Positions 54,927 through 64,000 of a stretch of DNA of 64,000 bases are shown in pieces (the first letter of the stretch is position 1; the number at the start of each line of letters is the position of its first letter). A program made the translations under genes and the position numbers. The notes under the pieces are model-generated. The model saw only the letters and a program-made list of their open reading frames with translations, was not told where the DNA came from and made no database searches. This stretch comes from Agaricus subrufescens (taxonomy: Eukaryota; Basidiomycota; Agaricomycetes; Agaricales; Agaricaceae). The stretch is taken from contig CM057069.1 of assembly GCA_029945375.1 (NCBI GenBank), positions 1,054,001 to 1,118,000 of the forward strand, given 5' to 3'.

Positions 54927-57900
54927 ATGCGTAATCCATACAAGCAAAAAGATGCCAATGCTGCACTGGAGCATCATATTGCTCAAAATCCCGGAATATG
55001 GCAGTCTGAGTCATCCCACACCACGAAACGTCTGGAACCCAGTGATAGTGATAAAGTGGAGGTCTGGGTCCCCATGCTTGTTCTTATATGTGCCATTTTC
55101 TTACCGAGTCTAGCCACTACAAAAAAAGGCTCGCAGAGAGGATCCTGCTCCTGTACCACAGTCGACATTTTCATCTGAATGCACCAACGATTTGTTTAAT
55201 GAAGATGTGGACTCGAACTTACCACCCTCTTCCCTGGCTTTCCCCACTTCTGTCCCCAATTCACTTGCCTTAGATAGGGGTGCTGGAAATGTCACCGAAT
55301 ACACAAATTCATTCACTCCCTCAGTATCTAGCACCACCTGATCAATTCCTGTCTCTGAAAATGACATCAACCTATCTGATACGTCCAATATCCATATACC
55401 TGAGCTCCTCAAGACAGCACAATTCATCAATGGGCTCAAACATGCAAATATTGCATCTAGTGGCATGTTGCCTGAGGATATCACTCATCTTCGCTCTCCA
55501 AGACAAGATACCAATTCAGAGCTATCTGACCCTCAATTTATACTTGCATTAGAGTCGTTTCTCAGTTGTGTTAATGCTTCTGAGGAGACTTATGGGACTT
55601 TTCGAAAGGCCTATCTTCGGCACCATCCTGATCAAACATTCCTTTCTCATGATCAGATGAAACGACGCTTGGGCTCATTTAGTGGCGTCTCTGCCATCTA
55701 TCAGGATATGTGCCCAAATTTATGCATTGGCTTTACAGGCCCCTATAGTACACTCGATGAGTGTCCTAAGTGTGCCTCCTCTCGCTTCCATCCTGGTACT
55801 CGACGACCTCAAAAACAGTTCATGACAATACCGATTGGGCCTATCATACAAGCATTCTACTCTTCTCTGAGTATTAGTCAAGAAATGCATTACTTGGAGA
55901 AACGACTAGCCGCAAATCTCAAACATGCTCAAGCCAATAATGGGAAAATCAGGCTTTATGACGATACTGCATGTGGTAGCGACCTGCTAGTCGCTTATGC
56001 CAGTGGAAAATCCCTATGTGATGATGTGGCACTTCAGATATCCCTCGATGGTGCCAAACTTTTTGAACACAAGGACTCCGACTGCTGGATGTGGGTCTGG
56101 ATAATTCATAATCTCCCCCCCAACATCCGCTACAAAAAATCATTTGTCATACCTGGTGGTTTTGTTCCTGGACCAAACCATCCGAAAGATATTGATTCTT
56201 TCCTCTATCCTTCTCTCTACCATTTATCAGCCCTGCAACACGAAGGTTTACGAGTGTGGGATGTGTCCAAAAATGGATTTTCTAACTCATTTCCATTTCT
56301 TGCCTTTGCAACTGCCGACGGTCCTGGATCGGCTACCATGTCTGGTTTAGTTGGGCATTCTGGTCGTGAGGGCTGTCGTTTAAAATGTTCAATCCCTGGA
56401 AGACGTCGACAAGCAGACCCACATTACTATCCTGTTCTCAAGAAACCAGATAATTACAATATATCAAATAGTTCACATGCCAATATCACTCTTGACGACC
56501 TCAGACAATTCCGAGAAAATACATCCTCCGATTATTACGAAAAACTCAAGCTGCTCCTAACATCTTGGAATAAATCAAATTATGAAGAAAATTGGCTAGC
56601 TACTGGGCTTGTCAAACAAACAATATTCAGTGGCCTCTCTCATAGTCTTGGTGTCCCTAACATCTTCATCATGGATATTATGCACCTGGTTAATCTGAAT
56701 GACCCGGACCTGTTACTTGGGCTTTGGCGGCAATCTATTCAGTGTTATGCACCAGATTCAAGGTCTTTATGGGATTGGGGTGTTCTCAAAGACCCTACCA
56801 TCTGGAAAGCACATGGAGAGACTATTGATAGGATTGTTCCTTTCATTCCATCAACCTTTGGACAGGCACCTCGTAATCCTGCCAAGAAAATCAACTCTGG
56901 ATACAAAGCATGGGAGTATCAGCAATACATTTTCGGTCTTGGTCCCACATTATTCCATCATATTCTTCCTCGTCCCTATTGGCTTAACTTTTGTAAGCTT
57001 GTTTCGGGGATTTGGTTACTTCAACAATATTCTATCACTGCTGAAGAAGTCAGGCAAGGAACACTATTATTGAATGCATTTGTTACCGAATTTGAAGACC
57101 TCTATTATCAATGGCTTCCATCACGTCTCCACTTTGTTCAGCATTCAGTTCATCTTCTCACACACATTGGACCAGAGACAGTTCGTGCAGGCCCACTTGC
57201 CTGCTATTCTCAGTGGACTCTTGAAACAGCCATTGGAAACTTAGGCAATGAAATCCGGAATGAATGTGACCCTTATGCCAACCTAATGCAACGGGGACTA
57301 CTTCATGCTCGGCTAAATGTTATAAGGGCATGTGTTCCTGAACTTACCTCATTGCCTCAGGATTATTTTCCTGAAGGGTCTCGCAACATTGGGAATGGAT
57401 ATATTCTCTTACAGCCATGCGAGGAAAGTACAACACAAATAAATCAGTCTGAATATGAGGCAATTTTACGTTACTGGGCACAAAAAACCAATTGGCCAAG
57501 TCTATCTCAGTGGGATAGACAGATTGCTCGGTGGGCTCAGTAACAACTTCCAAACAGACAACAAGCACGATCACAGTGGGGTGAGGAACAACAAATCCGG
57601 AATCTTCGATGCACATCTTGTGTTGAAGTCAGTATCATTTCTCATTTCTTATTCCTATATTGACTAATTCTTGCCTATAGATCACTCGGGGTAGAGGAAG
57701 TACCTCTATTGTTAACATTGTCTATTATTTTCATCTTCGCTTTCTGAGCAGTGACCATGATTCTGTGACATATAATCAAGTCACCCTGGCTCTCGTCAAA
57801 CCATTTGCAGATCCCGACCCAACCATACTCTCAGAATCAAGTAATGCAATTTATATTTGTAATCAGCTGGAAGAACTGGAGGTCTTGGACGTGAAACAGA

Positions 57901-58034
57901 TTGTATCACTTGTCTCCATGTTTCCAGAATTTACGGTCGCACCAGATGGAAAAATTGGTACAACAGGAAAATACTCACTATTAAGACATCCACATATTGG
58001 GTGTCCTGAGATTGAGCCCGATGATTGGGCTTAG
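54927..58034 (+). pseudogene. Plavaka-type (CACTA-like) transposase, interrupted
   Basis: Core ORF 55,465-57,543 (692 codons). Plavaka hallmarks: YDDTACGSDLLVAYASG, ALQISLDGAKLFEHKDSDCW (first Asp region), PPNIRYKKSFVIPGGFVPGP, HPKDIDSFLYPSLYHLSALQ, FATADGPGSATMSGLVGHSG, HYYPVLKKPDNY, NIFIMDIMHLVNLNDPDLLL (second Asp) and CYSQWTLETAIGNLGNEIRN (Glu). After one TAA (57,541-57,543) the same frame stays open to a donor near 57,629; the next exon reads VTYNQVTLALVKPFADPDPT and LEVLDVKQIVSLVSMFPEFT, the usual C-terminus. Upstream the frame also continues, with a TGA at 55,340, to a possible first exon from ATG 54,927. The catalytic core is otherwise open. Terminal repeats were not identified. Confidence 0.85.
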
Positions 58035-58207
58035 AGTGTATATGTGTTTAATCACTATATTTTATGTTTAGCACTCTCAATATATATGAGTATGTAAGCC
58101 ACTTAGTGACAATGAAACAAAAACATCTTTTTGTGATCATGTGAACTTTTTACATTGTCCACTGTTCCGACTTACACCATACCACAACAACCGTTTATCT
58201 TGTCTTA

Positions 58208-60227
58208 TGTATACCACTGGCACTGGTGAATTTACTGCTATGATGGGTGATAACAGTACCACTGGGTTTTCCACTGGTTTCTCTTCGATGGGCACTGGAA
58301 ACACAGGAGCATATAATCCGATGGTATGAATCTCTCTTCATTGATCATTTCAGAAAGATAACGTTATTGATAGGAGTTTTTACGGTGTGCAACTGCACAA
58401 CAGCTGGTTTTCTCAGGTAATGGCGCATATAGTCAGCTCCAGCTGACTGTCGAGCAACAACGTCAAACAATTGAACTTTCACAAATCGAAAAGCACAGTC
58501 TTGAGTTGCAGCTGGCTGAGTTAAAAGGAAAATGCACTACAATAGAGTGCGTATATGCAGTCTATTTCTGAAGTATTGACATTTCACTCATCTCTATTAG
58601 GGATATTCGGCAGCTGCTTGATCAACAATCTCTAGGATGACCACAAACCACTTATGATGGCTTCACAACTACTGGCAATAACCTCCCCCCTCCACTTAAA
58701 CACGACCATTATCCTCATGTGAAGTATTGGACAGCCAAGGAGTGGAACAAACGTGATGGCCAAAAATCTGGTGAAACAACAATAGCTTCTCTCAATGTAG
58801 AGCCCGGAACGAAGTCTTACAAGCATGGCCATCCGTATCTGCAACTTGAAGATGGTAGCATTGTTTCTGATGAAACGATGACAAAGGTTGGACAGAAGAC
58901 TTGTCGTGTACTCCTTTCCCTACTTGCAAAGGGAGTTGCACCAGTTTCTTGGGGAAAGATTATGGCTGGGCCAGAGGACTACTACTTCTCAGAGATGCTA
59001 AAGATTGAGGAGTTTATTTTTTTTCAGTTTTGCGATGACAACTGGAAGCTGCGGCAGTATATTACCCAAACATACCCCTCATTCAAGAACAACCACCACC
59101 CTGAAGGCGCAAAGGCAAAAAAGAAGCAAGCTGTTCAAACTCTGGTTACTGAGAGCGGTAGTGGCCCAATGCAGGTGTCAGACCATATTCCAGATTCCTC
59201 AATGAGTGTGATGCCAACTTGAACACCAGTGAGTTTCATTTTGTTTTATGTCACCAAAACTAATTATCTATTATGCAGCCTTTGTTACAAGCAGTACCAA
59301 GTTCTAATTTCGCATTCAGGTCACCTCTGTTGGCCTCTTTTTGACTATACATCCATTATTTGGGCTACACTAACAGCATATATCCAGTGACAGTGATGAC
59401 AAAAACAATATGGAACAATCGGATGAGACCCAGGTTGAGCCTAATACAGGTAAGCACTATCCCTTGAAGAAATACCTAGCTCCATTCAATCTTTGTAGGT
59501 GAGAACAACCCTACAGCACAATTGACATCGAGCACTGATATCACGACAACTGCTTTGATGCCATCAGTGTTGTTGTCAAGGCCCTCTTACACCGAAACCA
59601 CGACCACCACTGGTGCAACAAGTGCTACCACCAGTCAAACCACTACCACTACCACCACAATTACCCCTTCTACACTCTCCCCATTGCCATCTGCACCCAA
59701 ATTGGCACCTGTGGTATCAGCTACAAATGAGGAGGTATCAAACTCGGTGCCTCCCACCACAACAGTCAATCCTAGAAAACAAGGTAGAAGACCAAATGCC
59801 AATAAAGAACCTATGACAGTCAGGCTGAAGAAATTAGCAAAGCTGGGAAAGATTAGGAACGTGCTGTAAGTGTGTTACATCCAGCGCAAGTACACTTATG
59901 GTATTGAACCAACTTATAGGAATCTCTGCAGGGAGAAATGGCTGGAGACCAATCCAGGTGGTTACGAGGATGATTTCAAGGTGTACTATGACTTGCTCTC
60001 TGAAAGTGATCTTCAGGTGAGGCTATTTCAGCTGCATCCCCACCGATACAAAATCATGTTGACTATTATGCGGAAAGGTCTTTAAGGAACAAATCAGCGC
60101 AGCAGTGAGTATCAAAATTACGCTACATCAATGTGTTAGTCAGATAGTTTATTAGAAACCAAAGCCAAGACCGAAACAAGTTGGAACAAGTAATGATAAG
60201 TTCGTGCCCTTTCAAAGCCTTGAATAG
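58208..60227 (+). pseudogene. multi-exon accessory gene downstream of Plavaka, unrecognised
   Basis: Plus-strand exon chain beginning about 170 bp after the Plavaka stop. N-terminal low-complexity region (Gly/Thr/Met), then a coiled coil (LTVEQQRQTIELSQIEKHSL), then a Trp-rich block (HVKYWTAKEWNKRDGQKSGE; LLAKGVAPVSWGKIM; FFQFCDDNWKLRQYITQTYP), a Thr-rich linker (SQTTTTTTTITPSTLSPLPS), a basic segment (RKQGRRPNANKEPMTVRLKK), and a helical block (TYRNLCREKWLETNPGGYED) vaguely like an HMG box. TGA codons near 58,638 and 59,221 sit where CGA would keep the frame, so the copy is probably dead. Exon edges are approximate. It could be the second gene of the Plavaka element or a separate TE-borne gene. 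Confidence 0.5.
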
Positions 60228-60744
60228 TAATTTTCTGACTTGCTAGAGAAGATGATGATCCCTGCTCGCTCTCAACTTAACTTATTGGCATCACGAGCAC
60301 AGGATACGATAGAATAAGATACCAGGACTGATAGTAGTATATTGTTATTGTCAAATCAACTGTCTGTTTCTTCCCAATTCATGTGCCATCAACGTCAATC
60401 ATGCACCAGCCAACACATATCCAATAGCTGGTTATCGATAAGGCTATATTTGAGATGAAACAGATGTTTCCCATACTCTTGCATTCATCTAGTATAGTGT
60501 CTAGCCTACAATAGAGGGAGCAAAGAGAATACAGTCAACAAAAAATCTTCTATAAGTACATGTTTATTGTAGCCTTGCCTCTCCTCGATTTGTCAGCTCC
60601 TGGCCGATTACACCTGATACCAGAGGAGAAACTCTTCACTGGGGTTGATGATGGATTTGGAGAGGAGGACAACTCAAATTGTGAGCCATGGGAAGAAGAG
60701 ATAGAGGGTGTTGCTATGGGTGATACAACATCATTGACCCAAGC
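60228..60744. other. TE-flanking DNA between the Plavaka region and the second Ty3 copy
   Basis: No convincing gene. A short ORF (60,560-60,823) fuses unknown sequence to the truncated integrase end of the second Ty3 copy, so it is not called. Confidence 0.45.
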
Positions 60745-60989
60745 ACAAGTTCCAGCATGTGGTAGGACCCAGGATGTCCTATATCTGGTGGGTTATGATG
60801 ATCCAGAAGTATGGATTCTTTAAGTCTGGGCTCATCTGGTATGTAGATCTTGTTGTTTTGGTAAGTGACTCCATTTTCTTCCCAGAATAGGTCGGGTCTT
60901 TTGTTCTTCTCTTGGGTGACACAGTGTTCTTGGTGGGGGGAGTTCTGGATCTGTTTCAGGATGTTGGGGGTTGTGGAGATAGTGAAGTT

Positions 60990-62697
60990 TCAATTTAGGA
61001 AAATGGTGGTTTCTAGTGAGGTGGGGAGCTCTGACAGGGTTTGTAGGATCATGTGGTCTTTGAACATTTCGATTTTGGTTTCTTCTTCTGGTACTTCATG
61101 TCTGAAAAGTCTGGATAGGATGTCAGCCTTGACATTAGTTTTACCAGGGATATGTTGGAGTAGATAGTCATATTCTTGGAGCATAAGATACCATCTGGCT
61201 TGGTGGGCATTCAGTTTTTGTGGTTCCCAAAAGTACTTGAGGTTCTCATGATCAGTCCATATTTTGAACTGATGTTTGGCATCCAATAAGTAGTGTCTCC
61301 AGTTCTTGATGGCTTTAACAATGGCAAGGAGTTCTTTGTTGTAAATTTCATAGTTGTTTTCTGCATCAGTGAGGGCTTTGGACATGAAAGCAATGGGGCA
61401 CCATTTTCCTTCTTGTTCTTGGGATAGGACAGCTCCAATTCCTACGTTCAAAGCGTCAGTTTCAAGTCTGAGTTTTCCTTTGTTATCAGGTAGAGCTAGT
61501 ACTGGTTCACTGGTGATGGCAGTTTTGATAGCTTCAAATGCATTTTGTCCTTCAGTGGTCCATTTCCAGGGTTTGGGGTCTTTACCTCCCTTCAAGGCAT
61601 TGAGTGGTGCAGCGAGAGTGCTAAGATCTTGAATGAATTGTTGGTAGAAATTTGCAAAGCCTAGGAAGTGTTTGATGTCTTTTATGCAGGTGGGGGTCTT
61701 CCAGTTTCAAACTTATTCTACCTTTTCCAATTCCATGCTGGCTTGACCATTTCTGATAACTGTTCCAAGCATTGAGATCTGGGTTGTATTGAATCTGCAC
61801 TTGGTTTGTTTGAAACATAGGTTGTTCTTGTCTATAATCTTTAGGAAACGTAGGGTTTGTTCTTCAAGTTCAGTTAGGGAGTCAGTAGAGATGGCAAAGT
61901 CATCTATGTAATTGACTAGTGAACCGTCCTGGATCATTTCTCAGAAAATGGTGGTCATCCAGTGGGAGAAGGTAGCCAGGGAGTTGCACATTCCAAAGAA
62001 CATTACCATTGGTTTGAAGAGTCCGCAGTTGGTGAGGATGGTACCTTTCCATTTGTTTCCTTCCTTGATTTGCATGTTGTTGTATCCCCAAATGATGTCC
62101 AGTTTATTGAAGTATTTGGCATGTTTTAATTTACCAATTACTTCGCTGATCAGTGGTAGGGGAGTCTTGTCCTTGATGGTGACCGAGTTGAGTTTGCAGT
62201 AGTCCTGGCAGAGTCGTAGGGATCCATCTTTTTTGGGAACAAAAAAACATGGTGCTGCATAAGGGCTCTTGGATGGCTGGATTTGGGCCAGATTTTCATC
62301 CAGGAATTTGTTGAGTTCAATTTCCTCTTTCAGGGTCATCTCGTAGACTTTGGCAGAGATTTTGGTGGGTGCATCTGGAAGTAAATTTACCTCATGGTCC
62401 CACTGAGTTTGTTCAGGGAGTTTGTCAAAGTTTTTCCAGTTGAAGAGGTGAGTGTAGGGTTGCATGTAACTCAGTAGATCCAGGGGATTTGTGGGGTTGG
62501 GCTCCTTTTCTGCTTGGGGTTCTGTCAGCATTAGTTGCCAGAATGGGATGTTTGAGTTTGTGGGTGGTGAGTTTCTGTTTATGGACCATTTGTTTGTTGA
62601 TACAGGTATGGGTGCAGCCTGAGTCAAGCATGGTTTTGGCTTGAAATGTTTCTCTGTTTGGTTTGGTGATTTCAGGTTTGAGCATTAGTTCTTGCAC
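60990..62697 (-). pseudogene. pol remnant of the second Ty3 copy (protease, RT, RNase H)
   Basis: Protease MLDSGCTHTCIN is followed, after a deletion, by EKEPNPTNPLDLLSYM of the RT entry. RT motifs KLNSVTIKDKTPLPLISEV and YIDD are present, as are RNase H motifs YNKELLAIVKAIKNWRHYL and WTDHENLKYF. Several frame changes and stops interrupt it. Confidence 0.85.
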
Positions 62698-63086
62698 TCC
62701 TAGTTGTTTTTGGGGACAAACATATCAATTTCTCATACAACTAGTTACATTGGTTTGTGAGTTTGTGCCTACTCCAAACCTTTGGGAAAATCCTGTTGAG
62801 CTTCTTCAGCAGTTCCTTCTTCTCTGGAGGTAATGGCACAAATCTTAGTTTGTTTCTTGGGGCTTCAGCAAACTTTGGCAATGTGGCCCAGTTTGCCACA
62901 ATTATAGCATTTGATGTTGGATCTGTATGATCCAGATTGGCACTCCTTCTTGATGTGTCCAAACTTGCTGCATTTAAGGCATTTGGGTTTCCCATCATTG
63001 GACCATTCCAATTTCTTTGCTCTGATCTCCATGGGTTGTCCATCTCCTCCATAAGTGACTCCAGTAGTGGTGCATTGGTTGTTTCT

Positions 63087-63902
63087 TCATCTTTCAGTGG
63101 ATTCCCATCCTTTTCCTACAGATCCTATTGCAGCAATCCATCCCTTAAGGGTGGTGGGAATAGCAGAAGGGGAATATCCCAAAATAGTGTGGATGACGTT
63201 GGACCTGGTGTGTTGTTTCAAGAGGTAGAGCATGTGGCCTTTGCTTGATTTAGATTGATGGATGAGGGCAGTGAATTTGACAAGGAAGTTGTTTGTGTGA
63301 AGATTTCCTTGTTTGAAGGTTTCAATCTTATCTTTGGTGATTTGTTGTTCATCTCCAGGTGAGAAAGCATTGACAATCTCTTGGGAAAAGGTGTTCCAAT
63401 CTGTGGTGTCATTGGACTTGATGACCTTGTTTTCCCAGTGTTTGGCAAACCATCCTGGGATTTCTCTATGTAAGCAGTCTGTGATGAGAAGAATTTTTGA
63501 ATCTGCATCTTTGTATTTACTGAATCTGAGAAAAACCTCCATTCCTCTCCACCAGTTGTTGAACTTGTTCCTGTCTCCATTGAAAAATCCAGGTTCCATA
63601 ACATCCTTGTGGCTGATTGGTGTGTTGATTGTCTTGGGTTCAGTGTTGCTGCTTGCCATTTCTCTTAATTCTAGTTCTTTGAGTTCCTTTGCTAGTTGGT
63701 TGAAATCTTTGTTGAGTGGTGTGTTTTTTGGCACTTGTGTTGGTTCTGGTTCCTCTGTTTCTTGTTCGTTGTTCTCAGATGAGAGTTCAGTCTCGTGGTT
63801 GTCTCTGTGTCTGAGTGTTTCAGATCTGTTTCTGTTTCAATGTCCTTTGTAAAAGAGGGATTCAAAGTCAATTCCAAACTGGTCAATGTTGTCTGTGCTC
63901 AT
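63087..63902 (-). pseudogene. gag remnant of the second Ty3 copy
   Basis: Starts MSTDNIDQFGIDFES-like at 63,902 and contains FNGDRNKFNNWWRGMEVFLR and NAFSPGDEQQITKDKIETFK, matching the complete copy. Interrupted by TGA after STER near 63,087 and by another in the first 60 bases of codons. Zinc-knuckle part continues at 63,052-62,741 in the same direction. Confidence 0.8.
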
Positions 63903-63980
63903 ACACTGAGCTTAGCTGGTTCCTGCCTCAATGACTTAGAGGTCTTTCCTGCAAGGTGAGCTTTACAATGCTTTACCAAA

Positions 63981-64000
63981 TGTTACGACCTTATAGTGAT
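63981..64000 (-). repeat. start of the 5' LTR of the second Ty3 copy (cut by window edge)
   Basis: Reads TGTTACGACCTTATAGTGAT, identical to the right LTR of the complete copy except AGTGAT for AGCGAT. Confidence 0.9.

Larger units (their letters stand above)
60745..64000 (-). mobile_element. second Ty3/gypsy copy, truncated and CpG-depleted
   Basis: Aligns to about 45,940-49,454 of the complete copy in the same orientation. It begins inside integrase (homology starts near CACAAGTTC at 60,738-60,746), so the rest of integrase, the chromodomain, the extra ORFs and the 3' LTR are missing. RNase H (LETDALNVGIGAVLSQEQEG), RT (FNKLDIIWGYNNMQI; YIDDFAI), protease and gag remain. A deletion of about 0.3 kb removes the segment between protease and RT. 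The zinc knuckles are damaged. At 63,981 the 5' LTR starts and runs off the window. Most CpG sites of the complete copy are TpG or CpA here. Confidence 0.92.

Overview
The window is nuclear DNA from a filamentous basidiomycete, most likely an agaricomycete. Three things point there: tightly packed genes split by introns of about 50-60 bp, basidiomycete-type housekeeping proteins, and a Plavaka-type DNA transposon beside chromodomain-type Ty3/gypsy retroelements. I cannot name the species.

The first 40.6 kb is a conserved, gene-rich block. In order: a partial Mov10/SDE3-like RNA helicase (-); mitochondrial-type tryptophanyl-tRNA synthetase (-), divergent from APC1 of the anaphase-promoting complex (+) with about 16 bp between start codons; DAHP synthase of the shikimate pathway (-), divergent from a PIH1-domain R2TP chaperone subunit (+) that carries a 1.26 kb intron; a tandem segmental duplication of a divergent LIM-protein/eIF5A gene pair, in which the second copy (18.7-21.3 kb) is intact and the first (16.2-18.4 kb) is decayed; a secreted GMC oxidoreductase with a predicted 4-nt micro-exon; a TAF8-like TFIID subunit (-), divergent from the abasic-site DNA-crosslinking protease HMCES/SRAP (+, 36 bp apart); IMP dehydrogenase (-); a Def1-like CUE protein (-); a small Cys-rich membrane protein (-); a SAP-domain membrane protein (+); the ER protein RFT1 (+); and the phosphoinositide phosphatase FIG4 (+). 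These are mostly unrelated housekeeping functions and do not form one pathway.

At about 40.6 kb the character changes sharply. The remaining 23 kb is nested mobile DNA: a foldback element interrupted by a 646-bp solo LTR (target duplication AATGC); a complete 6.77-kb Ty3/gypsy element (42,957-49,725; 292-bp LTRs; duplication ATGAC); a solo LTR of the same family (duplication ACTTA); a LINE-like 3' fragment; a 1.58-kb Tc1/mariner-like element with inverted repeats of about 350 bp; a Plavaka transposase with an unrecognised accessory gene just downstream; and a second, truncated, strongly CpG-depleted Ty3 copy running off the right end.

The most notable signals are in the Ty3 family. (1) The sequence just after the 5' LTR is complementary over 12 nt to a segment inside the LTR that lies 33 nt downstream of a TATA motif. 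This is the arrangement expected for Tf1-like self-primed reverse transcription. (2) Two extra sense-strand ORFs of unknown function lie between integrase and the 3' LTR; the first starts at an ATGA stop/start overlap with the end of the chromodomain frame. (3) Seven of the eight LTR-LTR differences, and most premature stops, are CpG transitions, which points to cytosine-methylation decay of repeats.
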